DNA of 64,000 nt, from contig NZ_JAMPKY010000005.1 of the NCBI RefSeq assembly GCF_039962255.1, forward strand, positions 372,001 to 436,000, given 5' to 3'. Source of the stretch: Leptolyngbya subtilissima AS-A7. GTDB taxonomy: Bacteria; Cyanobacteriota; Cyanobacteriia; Phormidesmidales; Phormidesmidaceae. The notes beneath the pieces are model-generated. The model was given only the letters and a program-made list of their open reading frames with translations. It was not told the DNA's origin and did no database searches. The position numbers were made by a program, and so were the translations under genes. Shown here one piece after another: positions 59,614 to 64,000 of this stretch. Positions within the stretch are counted from its first letter, which is position 1. Every line of letters begins with the position of its first letter.

Positions 59614-60663
59614 GTGCCTAAGCGAGCTGCCAAACCCAAGCTGGGACGACTGGAAAAACTCGATCCTACCGATTATTGGCAGACCCAGGCCGATTTTCAG
59701 CAGTGGCTCACCGAGGCAGAAACCCTAGACCTGCTGGGTGAAGCGGCCGGGCTGAGCTTAGACTCGCCAGAGAGCGATCCCCCTCCTGAGCTGGGCTATG
59801 CCTTGCTGACCGAGACCGACACTGGGTCGCTGGTTTTGGTGGCAGCTCACCTAGAGGAGCCTGACTTGAGCGCTCTGGGCCAGCTGCTAGCTTGGGCCGC
59901 TACTGAGAATGCCGCCACGGTGATCTGGGTCGCCCCCGACTTTTCTGAGACAGCGGCGCTAACCCTTGACTGGCTTGACCAAAGCAGTGAGGTCATGTTT
60001 TTAGGAATGACCGTGGAGCTTTGGCGGATTGGCAGGGCCGCTATGGCCGCCAACTTTATGCCGGTGTGCGGAGCGGTGGACGACAGTGAAACCGATCCAG
60101 AAGCCGAGAACGTTGAAGACGTTTCCCCTAAGGAGCCAGAGCCGGAGCCGCTGACGCCTTTACAGCAGCAGAATTTAGAGTTTTGGAGCGGATTGTGCGA
60201 TCGCATGGATCGCCAGGGCAGTTTGGTTAAGCCCGGTTCGCCTACCCCCGAAGCCACTATGGGCTTTGCCATTGCTCGCGCTGGGTTTCGCCTCAACGCC
60301 ATTCTCGATCGCGATCACGGCAGCCTCTACACTGAGCTGCTGCTTTCAGGAATTGACGCCCAGCCCCACTTTCACCTGCTGGCCGAGGAGCGCGAGGCCA
60401 TCGCCGACGAAATGGGCCTGCCCCTGATTTGGGATGGCACCGGCGATCAGGCCTGCATGGTGGCCAGCACCTTAGCAGAGGTGACTTTGGACGATCGCGA
60501 CCGCTGGCCCGAGTACCAAGCCTGGTTCTGCGACTGCCTAGAGCGGTTCTACGAAGCCTTCTTTGACCGCATCAAGCGACTCGATGCCAACGGCTATCAG
60601 CCCTTGCCCAAGCGGGCGGCTGTGACAGATACGCTGGTTTTGCCGGCGCGGCCTCGGGGGTAG
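59614..60663 (+). CDS. DUF4268-type protein with a degenerate nuclease-like N-terminus
   Basis: The likely start is GTG 59614 (VPKRAAKPKLGRLEKLDP), as in related proteins; GTG 59554 is also in frame. The N-terminal region (ALLTETDTGSLVLVAAHLEEPDLSALGQLLAWAAT...VIWVAPDFSETAALTLDWLDQ) matches the nuclease-like domain of DUF4268 proteins, but the D and ENQ residues expected at the active site are replaced. The C-terminal DUF4268 part has QNLEFWSGLCDRMDRQGS and DGTGDQACMVASTLAEVTLDDRDRWPEYQAWFCDCLERFYEAF. The middle linker is acidic. The role is unknown. Confidence 0.8.
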   Translation: MPKRAAKPKLGRLEKLDPTDYWQTQADFQQWLTEAETLDLLGEAAGLSLDSPESDPPPELGYALLTETDTGSLVLVAAHLEEPDLSALGQLLAWAATENAATVIWVAPDFSETAALTLDWLDQSSEVMFLGMTVELWRIGRAAMAANFMPVCGAVDDSETDPEAENVEDVSPKEPEPEPLTPLQQQNLEFWSGLCDRMDRQGSLVKPGSPTPEATMGFAIARAGFRLNAILDRDHGSLYTELLLSGIDAQPHFHLLAEEREAIADEMGLPLIWDGTGDQACMVASTLAEVTLDDRDRWPEYQAWFCDCLERFYEAFFDRIKRLDANGYQPLPKRAAVTDTLVLPARPRG

Positions 60664-60702
60664 GGGAGTGGATGGGTAGATGGGTGGATGGGTGAGGGGC
60701 GC
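60664..60702. repeat. GATGGGTG low-complexity stretch
   Basis: GGATGGGTAGATGGGTGGATGGGTGAGG lies directly before the YchJ gene and provides its GAGGGG ribosome binding site. Confidence 0.5.
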
Positions 60703-61182
60703 ATGGGGATAGGGGCTACGGAACGGTGTCCTTGCGGCGGTGAGGAGAGTTTTGGGGATTGTTGTCAGCCCTATTTACTTGGCAAGGCGGAGGCGCCGAC
60801 GGCGGAGGCGCTGATGCGATCGCGCTATACGGCCTATCACCAGGGCGACATTGACTATCTAATCGCCACCCACCACCCGACCCAGCGGTACGGAGGCCAG
60901 CGGGCGGCGATCGGGCAGAGCGTGGCGACTACCACTTGGCTGGGGCTGCGAGTGATCGCCACTGAGGCTGGGCAGGCCGCTAACAGCAAAGGCGTTGTTG
61001 AGTTCATTGCCTACTACGCAGACCCTCGGCCGGGTCAGGTGCATGAGCGATCGCGCTTTGTGCGGCAAAAACAGCGCTGGTTTTATCTGGACGGGGATGC
61101 TCTGCCTCCGGTGGAGCCTAAACGCAGCGACCCTTGCTGGTGCGGCAGCGGTCAAAAGTACAAAGCCTGCCACGGTCGCTGA
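60703..61182 (+). CDS. YchJ/UPF0225-family protein with SEC-C motif
   Basis: The start ATG 60703 has GAGGGG just upstream; 60688 is also in frame. The 159-residue protein has the N-terminal Cys cluster CPCGGEESFGDCC and the C-terminal SEC-C zinc motif DPCWCGSGQKYKACHG. The middle is an NTF2-like domain (ALMRSRYTAYHQGDIDYLIATHHPTQR). YchJ proteins are common and of unknown function. Confidence 0.9.
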   Translation: MGIGATERCPCGGEESFGDCCQPYLLGKAEAPTAEALMRSRYTAYHQGDIDYLIATHHPTQRYGGQRAAIGQSVATTTWLGLRVIATEAGQAANSKGVVEFIAYYADPRPGQVHERSRFVRQKQRWFYLDGDALPPVEPKRSDPCWCGSGQKYKACHGR

Positions 61183-61290
61183 AAGAAATTTGAAGAATTA
61201 CCGGAAACTTGAGCCATCCTCTGCGGCGACATTCCATACTCATGGCAATCCTGTCCTGGAATTTCGTCAGGATGCACTTAGGCCGCAGCT

Positions 61291-62217
61291 ATGACCGACA
61301 CCCTTCAACCCGCTGAGCTAACCGCTGCACTGACGCCAGAGGCCATTGTGCGAGTGCAAGAGGGAGTGGCTACGTCGCAGAATCCAGCGGTGCGCCAGTG
61401 CATTGCGATCGATTTGGCCGAGCTGAGTGCGATCGCCCAGGGCACCGCCGATCGGCGCGTGAGCGGTGGCATTCGTCGCTGGGTTATGCGCCGCTTTATC
61501 AAAGCTTGCTTTCGGGTGCGCATCGAAAATCCAGAGCATATTCCTACCGAGCCCAATGTGCTGACGGCTAATCACCTCAGTCATTTAGACCCGTTCCTGC
61601 TGCTGGCTTTTTGCCCCTCTACCCCCTACTACTACATCCTGGGCGATGCCCGCACCCTCTACAACAAGCGCTGGAAGCGCTGGCTGATTGGTTGGGCGGG
61701 GGGCGTAATTCCTCTAGAGCGCTGGTGGAAGGAAGAAATGGCTGTGATGGCCGCCGCCGACAACGGACGGGACGATCTCAAGCCTCTAGCGGCGGCGATT
61801 CGCGATCACGTGCCCAACGGCAGCTCAATTCAGCAAATGCGGCAGATCGATCAGGCGGTGCAGGCCTTGCTGGCCCGAGGCGACGGCGTCATGCTCTTTC
61901 CCGAAGGTCGTTTGGGAGAACGGGAGGGGCACATGCATGCCCTACGGCGCGGCACTGTGCTCTACGCTATGCGCTCTGGGGTACCTATTTACCCGGTGGC
62001 GATTATTGGCACCAAAATTCTCTACTTTCGCAAACAAATTACCCTGCGTTTTGGCCCAGCCGTGCATGTTCCTCACCAGGCTCGACCCAAGCGCGTCGCC
62101 ATCGATGCCGCTCTGGCCGAGTTAGAACAAGCCTTTCAGGCCCTATTGCCGTCCCATTACCAAGAGCCCCAAGGGCCGCAGCCGCTGCGCCACTGGCTGA
62201 GCCATCTGTTCTGGTAG
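61291..62217 (+). CDS. 1-acyl-glycerol-3-phosphate acyltransferase-like (PlsC) protein
   Basis: The 308-residue product has the acyltransferase boxes TANHLSHLDPFLLL (H-x4-D) and VMLFPEGRLGEREGHMHALRRGTVLYAM (FPEGR). The N-terminal extension of about 60 residues is unusual. It transfers an acyl chain to a lysophospholipid, in the membrane. The basic C-terminus (RPKRVAIDAALAELE) is typical of the long forms. The substrate could also be a non-lipid acceptor. Confidence 0.88.
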   Translation: MTDTLQPAELTAALTPEAIVRVQEGVATSQNPAVRQCIAIDLAELSAIAQGTADRRVSGGIRRWVMRRFIKACFRVRIENPEHIPTEPNVLTANHLSHLDPFLLLAFCPSTPYYYILGDARTLYNKRWKRWLIGWAGGVIPLERWWKEEMAVMAAADNGRDDLKPLAAAIRDHVPNGSSIQQMRQIDQAVQALLARGDGVMLFPEGRLGEREGHMHALRRGTVLYAMRSGVPIYPVAIIGTKILYFRKQITLRFGPAVHVPHQARPKRVAIDAALAELEQAFQALLPSHYQEPQGPQPLRHWLSHLFW

Positions 62218-62326
62218 CTATTCGCCCTGGGGAGTCAAACGGAATTCGCGCAGCGTAGATTGACAATAAAACCCGCAGTGCCAGTCTACAAAGCAGTTAC
62301 GATTTGCTCTGGACAAAATATTGGGA

Positions 62327-62398
<72 letters not shown>

Positions 62399-62411
62399 AA
62401 GTTGTCGTGGA

Positions 62412-62493
62412 TGGGCCGGGCTGGATTTGAACCAGCGTAGGCGTAGCCAGCGGATTTACAGTCCGCCCCCATTAACCACTCGGGCACCGACCC
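62412..62493 (-). tRNA. tRNA-Tyr (GTA)
   Basis: A class II tRNA with acceptor GGGTCGG/CCGGCCC, anticodon stem GCGGA/TCCGC, loop CTGTAAA (anticodon GTA), a long variable arm and T-arm GCTGGTTCAAATCCAGC. CCA is not encoded. It is 13 nt upstream of tRNA-Thr on the same strand and probably cotranscribed. Confidence 0.95.
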
Positions 62494-62582
62494 GCTCTAT
62501 CCACGATTTATAATCCTAGCATGGAAGGGGAATTACTTTTGGTCAACTTAAAAAAGTTCTGCCTATTTTTTTTGGAATACGT

Positions 62583-62963
62583 TTATCGGGCGTAGACAAA
62601 CCAGGCTAAAGCCCAGCCCAGCAAGAGTCCCAGTCCGCCAAACCGCACCGCTTGCCAGAATGGTTCTTGCAGATGCTGCCACGATACAACTCGGCTGGCC
62701 AGCTCCATTTCAAAACTATCGGCGGCTTCCTGCAAATTCGTGACTTCCTGAGCTGAGTGCTGAGCATCCTCCTCCGCCCCGCCCGCCTGAATCTGCTGAA
62801 GCTGTAGCAAATTTGAGACCCCGACCTTAAGCTGGTGTAGGCGTGCTTCTAGCCCCTCTAGCTGATGCATAAGCTCCGTAAGAGAACGGGGCGCTTCGTC
62901 GGCACTGCTGCCTATGGTGCCGCGCTGGCTGTGATATCGCTTTCGCCGGTAGCCTGGTTTCAT
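62583..62963 (-). CDS. Small coiled-coil protein with C-terminal transmembrane helix
   Basis: The 126-residue product has a basic N-terminus (MKPGYRRKRYHSQRG), a helical centre with heptad spacing (LTELMHQLEGLEARLHQLKVGVSNLLQLQQIQAG) and a single C-terminal hydrophobic helix (FGGLGLLLGWALAWFVYA). It is likely tail-anchored in the membrane. I do not recognise the family. Confidence 0.75.
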   Translation of the reverse strand: MKPGYRRKRYHSQRGTIGSSADEAPRSLTELMHQLEGLEARLHQLKVGVSNLLQLQQIQAGGAEEDAQHSAQEVTNLQEAADSFEMELASRVVSWQHLQEPFWQAVRFGGLGLLLGWALAWFVYAR

Positions 62964-63053
62964 TGTGCAGAATAGAGAAATAGGGATGTTTCCCCAGCAG
63001 GGCTGCTAGGGCAGGGTACATCTTCTAGTTAACCCCAACTGGTTTCAGTAACT

Positions 63054-63383
63054 ATGGCTTTTTCGTTTGATCCGTCAATGACGCCCCAGGCGATCGCCCG
63101 GGCTGCTAAACCGGCTGCTGAGCTAACCGACCTGGAGTTAGCTCAAATACTGGCGGAGCGCCTAGCCGTTAAGCCTGCCGATTGGCACCGCCTCAACCGC
63201 GATCGCCGCGTGCGTGCCAGCGAACAGCTAGCGGCAGCGCTAGTGTTTTTGCTCAAGCAGAATTCTGAGGAAGCTTTGGTACGAGTTGAGCAGGCTGCCG
63301 GCTGGTTGAACCGCAGTCTGCAAGCGCCCCCCTGCCCTAGCCACGGCGATCGCAAAACTCGTCTAGCCGAGCACGGCGACTAA
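63054..63383 (+). CDS. DUF6439-like cyanobacterial hypothetical protein
   Basis: The 109-residue protein has LTDLELAQILAERLAVKPADWHRLNRDRRVRASEQLAAALVFLLKQNSEEALVRVEQAAGWLNRSL, a helical pattern that I recall from the small cyanobacterial DUF6439 group. No function is known. The start ATG 63054 lacks a clear Shine-Dalgarno, as in many cyanobacterial genes. It lies divergent to the coiled-coil gene. Confidence 0.8.
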   Translation: MAFSFDPSMTPQAIARAAKPAAELTDLELAQILAERLAVKPADWHRLNRDRRVRASEQLAAALVFLLKQNSEEALVRVEQAAGWLNRSLQAPPCPSHGDRKTRLAEHGD

Positions 63384-63444
63384 CCACCCAAGTTTGGCCG
63401 AGGAAGGCAAATCAGCTGTTTACAATACTGCTTAGCGAAATGAG

Positions 63445-63894
63445 TTAGCGAATAAGCGGTAGCCGACGAGGCTGCCGCACCACTTTGCCCAAGTGCAACT
63501 CTCGGCCCTCGTTGTGCCAAATCACCTGATCAAATATTTGGTAGAGAATATAGAGACCGCGACCGCATTCTCCGGGGTTAGAGGTGCAGTTGTCATCAAC
63601 GGCTTCATCGCAGCTACAGGGATGGCTAAACCCGCCCCCTTGGTCAGTGATCACCCACCATAGATGAGACGCTGATGTAGTATATTTAACCGAAATGCAT
63701 TTAGCCGGATCAAGGCGATTGCCGTGCTTAGCAGCGTTGACAAGGGCTTCTTGCAAGCCTAGCCGCACCTCGGCTTGCCAGGTCGCAGGAACATCTCTCA
63801 GCAAGAGTTCTAGAACTGGCTGCAAATATAGGGTAGACACGAAACTCAGGGTGTCCCACTTTTGCTGCTGTGCAGATGGAGAAGTTGCTATCAC
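63445..63894 (-). CDS. RsbW-like anti-sigma factor / serine kinase (HATPase)
   Basis: This 149-residue protein has the GHKL ATPase fold of anti-sigma kinases: N-box VRLGLQEALVNAAKHGNRLDP, G1 WVITDQGGGF and G2 CGRGLYILYQIFDQV. It would phosphorylate an anti-anti-sigma protein or bind a sigma factor. The insertion with three cysteines (HPCSCDEAVDDNCTSNPGEC) between the G1 and G2 boxes is notable. No STAS partner is within the window. It is convergent with the DUF6439-like gene. Confidence 0.9.
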   Translation of the reverse strand: MIATSPSAQQQKWDTLSFVSTLYLQPVLELLLRDVPATWQAEVRLGLQEALVNAAKHGNRLDPAKCISVKYTTSASHLWWVITDQGGGFSHPCSCDEAVDDNCTSNPGECGRGLYILYQIFDQVIWHNEGRELHLGKVVRQPRRLPLIR

Positions 63895-64000
63895 TCAGGC
63901 CATCTCCAATGTCTTGAGTTGAATAATGGTTGAAGTCTCTGACTCGCGGTTCAGAGATTAATCAATAAAAACGAATGTGTAACAAGCGATAAAATATTTA
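63895..64000. other. Right-hand end of the window, promoter region
   Basis: The last 106 bases hold the leader of the anti-sigma kinase gene. No gene is seen. Confidence 0.4.

Noticed and set aside
62412-62493. Insertion of a GGCTACGCCTACGC dispersed repeat in tRNA-Tyr
   Set aside because: The word matches a common cyanobacterial repeat, but a paired long variable arm is normal for tRNA-Tyr and the fold is intact.

Overview
The window is a continuous piece of a cyanobacterial chromosome, moderately GC-rich. It carries many copies of the HIP1 octamer GCGATCGC and other short palindromic dispersed repeats. A one-piece tmRNA encodes the tag ANNIVPFARKAAPVAA, and there are several small proteins of cyanobacterial type (a DUF6439-like protein, a thioredoxin-like ferredoxin, a repeat protein built on LPxxRPI). 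The mix resembles filamentous non-heterocystous cyanobacteria of the Leptolyngbya/Nodosilinea kind; that placement is inference from gene content and style, not from a marker gene. No phage, insertion sequence, CRISPR array or plasmid module is visible.

Layout. 1-6.3 kb: the 3' end of an Rrf2 regulator followed at once by cysK, an endonuclease III homologue, two secreted hydrolases (metallo-beta-lactamase fold and EEP fold), an MFS transporter and a PIN-domain toxin-antitoxin pair. 6.4-17 kb: a very large phosphorylase-kinase/GH15-like protein, an alpha/beta hydrolase, an unusual 795-residue hydrolase with membrane segments and a repetitive tail, a repeat-rich intergenic region, a FecR-domain lipoprotein, a small TPR protein and TlyA. 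17-22.8 kb: a sulfur/thiol and redox cluster (TetR regulator, cysH, glutathione S-transferase, an SDR gene broken by an amber codon, glutathionyl-hydroquinone reductase, DODA-type dioxygenase, ACT protein). 23-32.4 kb: a glycosyltransferase, a histidine kinase in an apparent operon with malQ, a TreS-maltokinase fusion and a MocR regulator; with the 6.4-kb gene this forms a glycogen/trehalose-related set.

32.6-47 kb: small hypotheticals, a YdcF-like protein, PhzF and GNAT proteins, a TetR regulator whose C-terminal half looks like a decayed tyrosine recombinase, divergent from a delta-9-type desaturase with a perfect inverted-repeat operator between them. Then an A+T-rich NYN-domain gene, purQ/purS, a Zur-like Fur regulator, and several uncharacterised membrane or cytosolic proteins. 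47.3-58.2 kb: enolase, a small membrane protein with its own terminator, an S9 peptidase, a CHAT protease with a TPR tail, a degenerate methylglyoxal-synthase/lipid-kinase fusion, tmRNA, an LPxxRPI repeat protein and rpmA/rplU. 58.4-64 kb: an SGNH hydrolase, a DUF4268-like protein, a YchJ protein, a PlsC-like acyltransferase, tRNA-Thr and tRNA-Tyr, two small proteins and an RsbW-like anti-sigma kinase.

The most unusual items are: the TetR/recombinase-like fusion with its operator; a 32-bp hairpin element present nearly identically inside two protein-coding genes; a tandem 105-bp repeat whose hairpins show compensatory changes; three TetR-type operator-like sites around cysH; the amber-interrupted SDR; and the 795-residue hydrolase. 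Family assignments rest on reading motifs by eye; no database search was run.
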